5,975 bases of DNA from Dehalococcoidales bacterium (GTDB taxonomy: Bacteria > Chloroflexota > Dehalococcoidia > Dehalococcoidales > UBA5627): positions 1 to 5,975 of the forward strand of contig JAAYAZ010000148.1 in NCBI GenBank assembly GCA_012719115.1, given 5' to 3'. This document shows, one piece after another, positions 1-5,975 of the stretch; within the stretch, counting starts at the first letter, position 1, and each line of letters opens with the position of its first letter. A program made the position numbers and the translations under genes. The notes below the pieces were generated by a model, which saw only the letters and a list, made by a program, of their open reading frames with translations, was not told the DNA's origin and did not search any database.

Positions 1-807
1 GCTTTAAGGCAGATTATTTCGGTCGGCGGCATCCTTGAGAGAGTGGCGCTTTTGGATAATTTCTGCTGGGGTAATACCAATAAGCCGGAAAGAATGGGGA
101 CCCTGGCGCTCGCCTGCCAAGCCTGTTACGATATGTCGGTTGCATTTGGCGCCCCGTTTATATCCGGAAAAGACAGCTTGAACAACGAGTTCCATTATCG
201 GGATACTACCATCGCCATTCCGGATACTTTGCTGATTTCGGCTATGGCTGTTATGAAAGACAGCTCTAAAGCGGTCAGTATGGATTTCAAGAAAAACGGT
301 GATTTTATTTATATTGTCGGAAACACTTATAACGAACTGGGTGGTTCCGAGTATTACAAGAGTATCGGATATTTAGGAAATGACGCCCCCAAAGTCAATC
401 CGCAGCAGGCTAAAAAGACTATGGATAACCTCAGTAAAGCTACAGAAAAAAGGCTGGTTAAAGCCTGTCACGACCTTAGCGAAGGCGGGCTTGGCGTAGC
501 GGCAGCCGAAATGGCGTTTGCCGGCAATAAAGGCGCCAAGATTAATTTGGACAAAGTGCCACTGGGTGAAAAGATTAACCGCGATGATTACATTTTGTTC
601 TCAGAATCGAACAGCCGCTTCCTGGTTGAAATAGCCCAAGACGATGCAGATGACTTTGAAAAGACTTTAAATGACGTACCTTTTGCCTGTATCGGTGAGG
701 TCACCTCCACGAATTGCCTGCAAATATTCGGTCTTAACCAAGGTAGTATAATAAATATCGAATTAGAAAAATTAAAACAAGCCTGGCAAAAACCGCTTGA
801 CTGGTAG
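1..807 (+). CDS. purL: Phosphoribosylformylglycinamidine (FGAM) synthase subunit PurL, C-terminal part (5' end cut by window)
   Basis: PurL is the synthetase subunit of the enzyme that converts FGAR, ATP and glutamine-derived ammonia to FGAM, the fourth step of purine synthesis, in the cytosol. The frame is open from base 1, so the 268 visible residues are the C-terminal part of a protein that in the small-PurL class is usually a little over 700 residues. Visible motifs, numbered in this fragment, are LLDNFCWGN (17-25), GKDSLNNEF (56-64), GGSEYY (114-119), HDLSEGGLG (157-165) and ESNSRFLVE (202-210). All are typical of the second AIRS-like half of PurL. There is no glutaminase domain; a separate purQ follows after 8 bases, which marks the small-PurL type that normally works as a PurL-PurQ-PurS complex. 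A GTG at 43 is an internal valine, not the start, because homologous sequence continues upstream of it. Confidence 0.96.
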   Translation, partial: ALRQIISVGGILERVALLDNFCWGNTNKPERMGTLALACQACYDMSVAFGAPFISGKDSLNNEFHYRDTTIAIPDTLLISAMAVMKDSSKAVSMDFKKNGDFIYIVGNTYNELGGSEYYKSIGYLGNDAPKVNPQQAKKTMDNLSKATEKRLVKACHDLSEGGLGVAAAEMAFAGNKGAKINLDKVPLGEKINRDDYILFSESNSRFLVEIAQDDADDFEKTLNDVPFACIGEVTSTNCLQIFGLNQGSIINIELEKLKQAWQKPLDW

Positions 808-815
808 ATGTTTAA

Positions 816-1589
816 ATGAGTAAAGCAAAAACACTTGTACTTAGAGCACCGGGAACAAACTGTGATGTGGAGGCCGCTTTCGCTTTTGAAACAGCCGGAG
901 CGGATGTTTCGATGGTTCATATCGGTGAATTGATCCGCCGGGATAAAGAACTGAAAGATTATCAAATAATGGTGCTGCCGGGCGGTTTTACCTACGGGGA
1001 CGACCTCGGCTCAGGGAGAGTAATTGCCAATGAAGTAAGCATGAAATTGGGAGACGATGTAAAACTTTTCGTTGAAAACGGGGGTTTAATAATCGGCATC
1101 TGCAACGGTTTTCAAATACTGGTAAAAAGCGGGCTTCTGCCCGACCCCTCCCGTTTAAACAAAACTCAGAAGGCAACGCTTACCAATAACGATTCCGGAA
1201 AGTTCGAGTGCCGCTGGGTAAACCTGAAAGTGAATACCAATAGTAAATGTATCTTTACAAAAGGAATCGAAAAGATGTATCTTCCGGTCGCTCACGGAGA
1301 AGGAAAATTTGTTGCCGATGAAGAAATGTTAGCTTCTATCGATGTTGCCATACGCTATGCAGACGCAAAAAGTGAGCCGACCATGTCATATCCCGATAAT
1401 CCCAACGGTTCCTTAAACTGTATTGCCGGTATCTGCGACAGCAGTGGACGCATCTTCGGGTTAATGCCGCACCCCGAGCGTTTCATATCGGAAAGTCAGC
1501 ACCCCAGGTGGACAGGTGAAAGATTGAGCGAACAGGGAGACGGATTTAAAATCTTCCAAAACGCCGTGGATTGGATTAAACACCTGTAA
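816..1589 (+). CDS. purQ: FGAM synthase glutaminase subunit PurQ
   Basis: This class I glutamine amidotransferase hydrolyses glutamine and passes ammonia to PurL for FGAM synthesis. The 257-residue protein has the N-terminal motif RAPGTNCD (10-17), the LPGGFTYGDDLGSG segment (54-67), the nucleophile elbow GICNGFQ with catalytic Cys96, and the catalytic His219 and Glu221 in MPHPER. It is longer than the roughly 230-residue Bacillus type. Its tail with QHPRWT and GDGFKIFQNA resembles the glutaminase end of large fused PurL proteins, as in other long PurQ versions. The ATG at 816 lies 8 bases after the purL stop and has only a weak Shine-Dalgarno match (GGTAG at 803-807, which includes the purL stop), so translational coupling to purL is likely. 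No PurS gene is visible; it may lie upstream of the window or elsewhere. Confidence 0.96.
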   Translation: MSKAKTLVLRAPGTNCDVEAAFAFETAGADVSMVHIGELIRRDKELKDYQIMVLPGGFTYGDDLGSGRVIANEVSMKLGDDVKLFVENGGLIIGICNGFQILVKSGLLPDPSRLNKTQKATLTNNDSGKFECRWVNLKVNTNSKCIFTKGIEKMYLPVAHGEGKFVADEEMLASIDVAIRYADAKSEPTMSYPDNPNGSLNCIAGICDSSGRIFGLMPHPERFISESQHPRWTGERLSEQGDGFKIFQNAVDWIKHL

Positions 1590-1620
1590 TTCGGTTATAA
1601 TGCCTGATAGGTTTTGAATA

Positions 1621-1650
1621 TTTACTACATAACGTCGATTATGTTATACT
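1621..1650 (+). promoter_or_regulatory. Candidate sigma-70-type promoter for the rpsB operon
   Basis: A -35-like TTTACT (1621-1626) is followed after 18 bases by TATACT (1645-1650). The -10 is preceded by TG at 1642-1643, giving a full extended -10 pattern, TGTTATACT. Transcription would begin near 1657 and leave a leader of about 30 bases before rpsB, too short for a large structured ribosomal-protein leader. A second possible -10, TATAAT at 1596-1601, has only a weak -35 candidate (TTGGAT, 1571-1576, 19-base spacer) inside the end of purQ. Both are read from sequence alone, and transcription could also run through from purQ. Confidence 0.5.
1627..1644. repeat. 6-bp inverted repeat in the rpsB promoter spacer
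   Basis: ACATAA (1627-1632) and TTATGT (1639-1644) are perfect inverted repeats around a 6-base centre, CGTCGA. They lie between the proposed -35 and -10 and touch the latter. The placement suits a repressor or activator site, but a 6-bp repeat in AT-rich DNA can arise by chance. Confidence 0.3.
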
Positions 1651-1677
1651 TATAAACTAATTAAAGCTCAACTAGAA

Positions 1678-1683
1678 AGAGGG
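1678..1683 (+). promoter_or_regulatory. rpsB ribosome binding site, which decides the start codon
   Basis: AGAGGG is the only strong purine-rich Shine-Dalgarno match before rpsB. It directly abuts the ATG at 1684 (no spacer) but sits 6 bases before the TTG at 1690. The second spacing is normal and the first is not, so this site points to TTG as the start codon. Confidence 0.6.
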
Positions 1684-1689
1684 ATGAAA

Positions 1690-2445
1690 TTGGCGGATAC
1701 TGCTACAATTAAAGAACTACTGGAATCTGGAGCTCACTTCGGGCATCAGACAAGTCACTGGAACCCGCACATGAAGAAATATATCTTCACCAAGCGCAAC
1801 GGGATCCACATCATCGACCTCGAACAGACAGCTGCTATGCTGGAGGAAGCCTGTAATTTTGTTAAAGACCTGGTTTCCGAAGGGGGCAAGATTCTGTTCG
1901 TAGGGACCAAAAAACAGGCACAGGATATCATTGAGGAAGAGGCGAAGCGTTGCGGGATGTATTTTATCAATCAGCGCTGGATAGGCGGAGTGCTGACCAA
2001 CTTCTCGGCTATTCAATCACGGATAGACTACCTGGTAAAGCTGGAAGACCAGCAGGAAAAAGGCGATTTTGCCCGTCTTCCGAAGAAGGAAGCCTCTAAG
2101 CTGGGTGAAGAAATCATAAAAATGAATAGAAATATGGGCGGTTTCAAAGAAATGACCAGCCTGCCAGATGCCCTCTTTATTATAGACCCGGTTAAAGAAA
2201 AAATTGCTCTTGTTGAAGCACAAAAATTGGGTATTCCGATTATAGCTGTTGTCGATACCAATTGCCTGCCCGATATAATCGATTATCCGATTCCTGCCAA
2301 CGATGATGCCATCAGGGCTATCAAGCTGATTACCGGTAAGATTGCCAGTGCCGTTATCGAGGGTAAAGGCGGCGACATGCCTGTTTCCGAGGAAACGGCT
2401 GAAGCTATAATGGATGAAACAGAATCTGTTCAAACCGAAGAGTAG
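1690..2445 (+). CDS. rpsB: 30S ribosomal protein S2
   Basis: S2 is a late-assembling 30S protein at the head-body junction that helps hold S1 and dock mRNA. From the TTG start the protein is 251 residues (E. coli has 241). Motifs in order are [11 protein letters not shown] (16-26), [15 protein letters not shown] (33-47), [10 protein letters not shown] (68-77), [12 protein letters not shown] (94-105), the predicted helical-hairpin region (about 110-150), PDALFIIDP (159-167) and [19 protein letters not shown] (189-207). It ends in an acidic tail rich in Glu, common in S2. An in-frame ATG at 1684 would add two residues (MKL...), but the Shine-Dalgarno AGAGGG touches it directly; TTG at 1690 has good spacing and gives the usual MA- N-terminus. 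It is the first gene of the tight rpsB-tsf-pyrH-frr cluster. The product is certain; the exact start is about 75 percent sure. Confidence 0.97.
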   Translation: MADTATIKELLESGAHFGHQTSHWNPHMKKYIFTKRNGIHIIDLEQTAAMLEEACNFVKDLVSEGGKILFVGTKKQAQDIIEEEAKRCGMYFINQRWIGGVLTNFSAIQSRIDYLVKLEDQQEKGDFARLPKKEASKLGEEIIKMNRNMGGFKEMTSLPDALFIIDPVKEKIALVEAQKLGIPIIAVVDTNCLPDIIDYPIPANDDAIRAIKLITGKIASAVIEGKGGDMPVSEETAEAIMDETESVQTEE

Positions 2446-2466
2446 AAGATTCTAGACTAATAAAAT

Positions 2467-2471
2467 GGGGG
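2467..2471 (+). promoter_or_regulatory. tsf ribosome binding site supporting a TTG start
   Basis: A run of five G (GGGGG, continuing as AA) lies 8 bases before the TTG at 2480. The nearby ATG at 2473 is in another frame and reaches a stop after ten codons, and there is no in-frame ATG or GTG between the rpsB stop and 2480, so TTG is the only sensible start of tsf. Confidence 0.6.
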
Positions 2472-2479
2472 AATGAACA

Positions 2480-3001
2480 TTGGAAATCTCTGCTGCTTGT
2501 ATTAAAGAATTGAGAGAACAATGCGGCGCCGGTATTATGGATTGCCGTGCCGCTTTAATGAAAACCGACGGCGATGTAGAAAAAGCCCTGGAAGTATTAA
2601 AGGAACAGGGTTTTGCCAAAGCCGCCAAAAAAGCCGACCGGGCTGCCAACCAGGGCCTTGTTGAAGCTTATATTCATTGCGGCGGTCGTATCGGAGCAAT
2701 GGTTGAAGTGAACTGTGAAACCGATTTCGTCGCCCGTACCGATGAATTCAAGGAACTTGCACACAACATAGCAATGCAGGTTGCCGCTATGAATCCTGTA
2801 TATATATCGGAAGAAGATATACCTGCCGATTTGCCGAAGGAAGAAAGAGAAGTGCTGGACGTTAACAGCGTTTGTCTTTTAAACCAGGCATACATCAGGG
2901 ACCCATCGCTAACGATTAAAGACATTATCGTTGAAAACGTAGCCAAAATGGGAGAGAATATAAAGGTTAGCCGTATTGCGCGGTTCGATTTATCCGAATA
3001 A
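2480..3001 (+). CDS. tsf: Translation elongation factor Ts (short form)
   Basis: EF-Ts is the guanine nucleotide exchange factor that releases GDP from EF-Tu in the cytosol. The 173-residue protein has an N-terminal UBA-like domain (about 1-40, with KELREQCGAGIMDCRAAL) and the core motif TDFVAR (81-86) within VNCETDFVARTDEF. The TDFVAR region contacts the EF-Tu G domain and helps displace Mg2+. It ends with GENIKVSRIARF (158-169), the normal end of the core. E. coli EF-Ts is 283 residues; this version has no room for the second core subdomain, the coiled coil or the C-terminal module. That matches short EF-Ts such as in Thermus, which acts as a dimer, so dimer action is inferred here. It has six cysteines (7, 15, 22, 67, 79, 132). 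Start is TTG with a GGGGG ribosome site. It lies 34 bases after rpsB and 12 before pyrH. Confidence 0.96.
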   Translation: MEISAACIKELREQCGAGIMDCRAALMKTDGDVEKALEVLKEQGFAKAAKKADRAANQGLVEAYIHCGGRIGAMVEVNCETDFVARTDEFKELAHNIAMQVAAMNPVYISEEDIPADLPKEEREVLDVNSVCLLNQAYIRDPSLTIKDIIVENVAKMGENIKVSRIARFDLSE

Positions 3002-3013
3002 GCAGGATAATAA

Positions 3014-3736
<723 letters not shown>

Positions 3737-3740
3737 TGAT

Positions 3741-4298
3741 ATGATAGAAAAAGTATTACTGACAATGGACCAAAAAATGCAGACCACGCTGGATGTGCTC
3801 AAAAAAGACCTTAGCGGTATCCGCACCGGCAGAGCCACTCCTGCGATGGTGGAGCATGTCAAGGTTGAATATGCCGAAACTACCATGCCGATTAACCATA
3901 TCGCCGGCATCTCCACTTCGGGAGCCAATCTGCTGATTATTCAGCCCTGGGACCCCGGCAGTCTAAAAGCAATCGAAAAAGCTATTCTAAAATCCAATCT
4001 TGGGCTTACCCCCAATAACGACGGTACTACCATCAGGTTGACCGTTCCTCCGCTGTCTAATGAAAGACGGCTGGAATTGATTAAGATAGTAAAAGCCAGA
4101 GTAGAAGAAAGCAAGGTAATCATTCGCAATATCCGCCGCGATGCCTCAGACGAATTGAAGAAGCTGGAAAAAGAGAAGGAAATATCTCAGGATGAGCTGA
4201 AACGTGCATTGGATAAAGTACAAAAGGTTACCGACAGCTTTGTAGAGCTAGCCGATAAAGCCAAAGACGATAAAGAAAAGGAACTGATGGAAGTCTAA
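3741..4298 (+). CDS. frr: Ribosome recycling factor
   Basis: RRF acts with EF-G after termination to split the ribosome and release it from mRNA. From the ATG at 3741 the protein is 185 residues, exactly the E. coli length, and LSGIRTGRATP (24-34) aligns without a gap to E. coli KIRTGRASP. Domain I, the three-helix bundle, is formed by residues about 1-30 and 105-185. The tail carries PPLSNERR, then the charged helices with IRNIRRDASDELKKLEKE. Domain II, the small beta domain, lies between about 31 and 104 and includes GASTSGA-like turn sequence and the IQPWD motif. An upstream in-frame ATG at 3726 would add five residues and overlap pyrH by 11 bases, but it has no better ribosome site and breaks the family length. 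The chosen start follows GGTAGTGAT, a partial Shine-Dalgarno match, 4 bases after the pyrH stop, so coupling is likely. Confidence 0.96.
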   Translation: MIEKVLLTMDQKMQTTLDVLKKDLSGIRTGRATPAMVEHVKVEYAETTMPINHIAGISTSGANLLIIQPWDPGSLKAIEKAILKSNLGLTPNNDGTTIRLTVPPLSNERRLELIKIVKARVEESKVIIRNIRRDASDELKKLEKEKEISQDELKRALDKVQKVTDSFVELADKAKDDKEKELMEV

Positions 4299-4306
4299 AA
4301 GCCCAT

Positions 4307-4320
4307 CTGTTTCGAAACAG
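4307..4320. repeat. Perfect 14-bp palindrome upstream of uppS
   Basis: CTGTTTCGAAACAG is a perfect palindrome just after the frr stop. It covers the position where the -35 of the uppS promoter would sit. No T-run follows, so it is a poor terminator; the placement fits an operator better. Its AAACAG arm (4315-4320) can also pair with a second CTGTTT at 4324-4329 across a 3-base gap. Confidence 0.5.
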
Positions 4321-4339
4321 CCTCTGTTTAGTGTATAAT
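4312..4339 (+). promoter_or_regulatory. Candidate promoter for uppS-cdsA
   Basis: A perfect -10 hexamer TATAAT lies at 4334-4339. The -35 is weak: TCGAAA (4312-4317, 16-base spacer) or TTCGAA (4311-4316, 17-base spacer), both inside the perfect palindrome, so an activator or repressor may act there. Predicted transcription starts near 4346, giving a leader of about 60 bases. It separates the envelope-lipid genes from the translation genes upstream. No experiment supports this. Confidence 0.45.
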
Positions 4340-4353
4340 ACCTCTGTATTGTG
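4321..4353. repeat. 13-base direct repeat flanking the uppS -10 element
   Basis: CCTCTGTTTAGTG (4321-4333) and CCTCTGTATTGTG (4341-4353) agree at 11 of 13 positions and are 20 bases apart, about two helical turns. One copy fills the -35/-10 spacer and the other covers the predicted transcription start, which suits paired binding by a regulator. Confidence 0.4.
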
Positions 4354-4399
4354 AGCATAAGACTATTGATTCTTATAGCTGTTTTGTAGAGGTATTTTT
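4337..4399 (+). terminator. Nested stem-loop with U-tract, possible terminator or attenuator before uppS
   Basis: AATACCTCT (4337-4345) is the exact inverse of AGAGGTATT (4388-4396); the stem can grow by two G-U pairs and one A-U pair to 12 pairs (4337-4348 with 4385-4396). Inside it, AGCATAAGA (4354-4362) pairs with TCTTATAGCT (4371-4380) as nine pairs with one bulged A and an 8-base loop. The T-run 4395-4399 follows the outer stem. The outer left arm overlaps the TATAAT, so only RNA reading through from frr would contain the whole hairpin. RNA started at the local promoter would contain only the inner hairpin. Stem GC content is low, so termination would be weak at best. Confidence 0.3.
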
Positions 4400-4405
4400 G
4401 TACCG

Positions 4406-5107
4406 ATGATAAAAAGGATTTCGCCGCTACCCAACCATATAGCTTTCATAATGGACGGAAACGGCAGATGGGCAAAAAAACGCAACCTCCCCAGAAAAGC
4501 CGGGCATAAAGCCGGCACTCAAAACATACTTTCACTTTTGAAAACCCTGGGGGAATACGGAATTAAATATGTTACCCTGTATTCTTTTTCCACCGAGAAC
4601 TGGAATCGCCCGGAAGAAGAAATTCGCGGGATTCTGACTATTTTGGGGGAATCTATTGAAAAGGAAGTGCCGGCACTGCATAAAAACGGAGTAAAGGTGT
4701 GCCACATCGGGCATCTCGATAACTTACCCCACCAAACCCGACAAGCGATAGCCAACGCAATTGAACTAACAAAAAATAACACCAATATGACCTTAAACCT
4801 TGCCTTTGACTACGGCGGACGCGCCGAAATCGTAGATGCCGCAAAGAAAATCATTTCAGAAAAGATTCCCCTAGAAAATATCGATGAAAAACTTTTCGGC
4901 AGTTATCTTTATACAAACAGCCTGCCTGAAGTTGACCTGGTTATCCGTACCGGAGGAGACCTGCGCATCTCGAATTTTCTGCTATGGCAATCAGCCTACA
5001 GTGAGTTCTATTTTACCGATGTTTTATGGCCTGATTTCAATGAAAAAGAAATTGAGAAAGCCTTGCTATCTTTCAGCCAGAGAGAAAGGCGTTTCGGTGG
5101 CGTATAG
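4406..5107 (+). CDS. uppS: Undecaprenyl diphosphate synthase (cis-prenyltransferase, isoprenyl transferase family)
   Basis: The enzyme extends farnesyl diphosphate with isopentenyl diphosphate in cis to make the C55 carrier precursor used for cell-wall and surface-polysaccharide synthesis; it acts at the inner face of the membrane. The 233 residues carry all family regions: HIAFIMDGNGRWA (11-23) with catalytic Asp17, GHKAG (33-37), LYSFSTENWNRP (58-69), LNLAFDYGGR (130-139), the IPP-binding RTGGDLRISNF (181-191) and Glu200 in YSEFYFTDVLWPDF (198-211), the likely Mg2+ ligand, then RERRFGG (226-232). Product chain length cannot be read with certainty; undecaprenyl is the usual product of this neighbourhood. 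The ATG at 4406 has an unusually distant AGAGG (4388-4392, 13 bases away), and no better in-frame start exists. The stop codon directly abuts cdsA. Confidence 0.94.
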   Translation: MIKRISPLPNHIAFIMDGNGRWAKKRNLPRKAGHKAGTQNILSLLKTLGEYGIKYVTLYSFSTENWNRPEEEIRGILTILGESIEKEVPALHKNGVKVCHIGHLDNLPHQTRQAIANAIELTKNNTNMTLNLAFDYGGRAEIVDAAKKIISEKIPLENIDEKLFGSYLYTNSLPEVDLVIRTGGDLRISNFLLWQSAYSEFYFTDVLWPDFNEKEIEKALLSFSQRERRFGGV

Positions 5108-5914
5108 ATGCTTAAAAACAGGATTTTAACTGCCTTTCTACTGTTACCTATACTGGTGGCAGCCGTCTGGTTCGATACCCCGTTGCCATGGCTGACAATC
5201 GCTGTAGCCGTATGGGGCGGGCTGGCTGCGCTTGAGTTCTATAAAACAATTGCCGTTTCCGGTTCCGGAGCTGTTCCCTTCACCCTCTTCGGCATCGCAA
5301 TGACAATTGTTTTTATATTCTCCCCTCATATCGATTTTGCATACCTGATACCCTTGCTTTTTACAGTCGCCATTATCATCCCGCCGGTCGGAGTAATACT
5401 GCGCCGTAACAAAGAGTATTCGTTTTTAAGCTGGGTATGGACTCTGGCAGGTATATTCTATATCGGCTGGCTGTTAAGCCATTACATATCGCTCAGAGAG
5501 CTGGACATGGGTCGCGAATGGGTTTTCTACGCACTGCTGGTTACTTTTGCCACGGATACCTTTGCATATTTTATAGGAAAGACATGGGGCAGGCATAAAT
5601 TAGCCCCCGATATCAGCCCCAAGAAAACCGTTGAAGGGGCAATAGGCGGGCTAGTGGGTGCCGCCGGCATAAGTGTACTGGCGGTATGGCTGTTCGGCTT
5701 GCCCGTAAATTACGGCATTGCCGTTGTTCTGGGTATTTTAATCAGCATATTCGGACAGGTGGGTGACCTGTTCGAATCGCTATTTAAGCGCAATATGGGT
5801 GTCAAAGACTCCGGTAATTCCTTGCCCGGCCACGGCGGCTTTCTCGACCGCATCGACAGCATCGTCTTTACCGGCGTTTTCGTCTATTATTATGTAGTGT
5901 TGTTCGTTGGTTAG
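5108..5914 (+). CDS. cdsA: Phosphatidate cytidylyltransferase (CDP-diglyceride synthase)
   Basis: This integral membrane enzyme makes CDP-diacylglycerol from phosphatidic acid and CTP, the branch point for bacterial phospholipids. The 268-residue protein is strongly hydrophobic, with about eight or nine likely membrane segments (roughly 5-22, 27-47, 57-72, 76-98, 106-125, 138-157, 177-197, 202-218 and 251-267). The CDS signature lies at 224-250: SLFKR (224-228), then Lys233-Asp234, then PGHGGFLDRID (240-250). The conserved Asp150 is in FATDTFAYFIGKTWG (147-161), followed by SPKKTVEGAIGG (170-181). Length is normal for the family. The ATG directly follows the uppS stop (TAGATG); GGTGG at 5096-5100 inside uppS is a usable ribosome site 7 bases upstream. 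Cotranscription and coupling with uppS are very likely. Confidence 0.96.
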   Translation: MLKNRILTAFLLLPILVAAVWFDTPLPWLTIAVAVWGGLAALEFYKTIAVSGSGAVPFTLFGIAMTIVFIFSPHIDFAYLIPLLFTVAIIIPPVGVILRRNKEYSFLSWVWTLAGIFYIGWLLSHYISLRELDMGREWVFYALLVTFATDTFAYFIGKTWGRHKLAPDISPKKTVEGAIGGLVGAAGISVLAVWLFGLPVNYGIAVVLGILISIFGQVGDLFESLFKRNMGVKDSGNSLPGHGGFLDRIDSIVFTGVFVYYYVVLFVG

Positions 5915-5926
5915 GACACACTTTTT
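5896..5926 (+). terminator. Possible intrinsic terminator overlapping the cdsA stop
   Basis: AGTG (5896-5899) plus TGTTC (5901-5905) can pair with GGACA (5914-5918) plus CACT (5919-5922). This gives nine pairs, one of them G-U, with a bulged T5900 and an 8-base loop, followed by TTTTT (5922-5926). It would end the uppS-cdsA transcript. The stem is short and only moderately GC-rich, and the upper part lies within codons, so this is tentative. Confidence 0.35.
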
Positions 5927-5975
5927 GTTGATATGGACATAGTACTTCCGCCAATCTGCTTGCTGATTCTTACCA
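5915..5975. other. 61-base tail after cdsA; no recognisable gene
   Basis: On the + strand one frame stays open with an ATG at 5933 starting MDIVLPPICLLILT, a hydrophobic N-terminus but without a convincing ribosome site. On the - strand a frame ends at a TAA (5911-5913) with visible residues VRISKQIGGSTMSISTKSVS, which could be the C-terminus of a convergent gene overlapping the cdsA stop. Neither is recognisable and both are too short to call. The expected dxr start (a GSTGSIG motif near the N-terminus) is not seen, although dxr often follows cdsA in this conserved block. Confidence 0.3.

Noticed and set aside
43..45. GTG as the start codon of the first gene
   Set aside because: The frame is open to base 1 and the upstream codons encode PurL-like sequence (LRQIISVGGILERVALLDN), so the gene is truncated by the window edge.
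588..965. Antisense open frame (125 codons) across the purL-purQ junction
   Set aside because: Shadow of two conserved genes; its Cys- and Phe-rich translation shows no family pattern.
1590..1689. Structured rpsB leader or riboswitch
   Set aside because: Only a short 6-bp inverted repeat is found and the predicted leader is about 30 bases; no known leader pattern is visible.
2017..2433. Antisense open frame (138 codons) opposite rpsB
   Set aside because: Entirely within a conserved gene on the other strand, with no recognisable domain or plausible ribosome site.
4307..4320. Perfect palindrome as a rho-independent terminator for frr
   Set aside because: The stem is short and is followed by CCTCTG rather than a T-run; operator-like function is more plausible.
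4884..5129. Same-strand frame of 81 codons overlapping the ends of uppS and the start of cdsA
   Set aside because: Fully out of frame with conserved UppS motifs and without a ribosome site; it would disrupt nothing if absent.

Overview
This 6-kb window is an ordinary housekeeping stretch of a bacterial chromosome. It is gene-dense, and every confident gene lies on the + strand: purL (3' part only) - purQ - rpsB - tsf - pyrH - frr - uppS - cdsA. The order rpsB-tsf-pyrH-frr-uppS-cdsA is an old conserved bacterial block. A small-type PurL with a separate PurQ, a short EF-Ts lacking the C-terminal half of the E. coli protein, and TTG start codons fit a deep-branching bacterium such as a Dehalococcoidia-like member of the Chloroflexota. 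That assignment is inferred from gene content and protein style and is tentative; no rRNA or other direct marker is present.

Layout: bases 1-1589 hold the end of purL and all of purQ, two subunits of FGAM synthase in purine synthesis. A 100-base gap (1590-1689) carries the best candidate promoter, an extended -10 with an inverted repeat in its spacer, and leads into rpsB, tsf, pyrH and frr (1690-4298). These are tightly spaced and probably cotranscribed: ribosomal protein S2, translation elongation factor Ts, UMP kinase and ribosome recycling factor. A second gap (4299-4405) is unusually rich in palindromes, direct repeats and nested hairpins around a perfect TATAAT. It precedes uppS and cdsA, which abut with no intervening base and supply the undecaprenyl carrier lipid and CDP-diacylglycerol for envelope synthesis. 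A possible weak intrinsic terminator overlaps the cdsA stop codon. The last 61 bases contain no gene that can be identified.

The genes link three growth-coupled processes: nucleotide supply (purL, purQ, pyrH), translation (rpsB, tsf, frr) and envelope lipid precursors (uppS, cdsA). I see no mobile element, CRISPR array, tRNA, rRNA or defence system, and no sign of an undescribed multi-gene system. The most interesting non-coding sequence is the frr-uppS gap, where a promoter appears to be built into one arm of a terminator-like hairpin. The corrected start codons of rpsB (TTG) and frr (second ATG) are the main annotation points.
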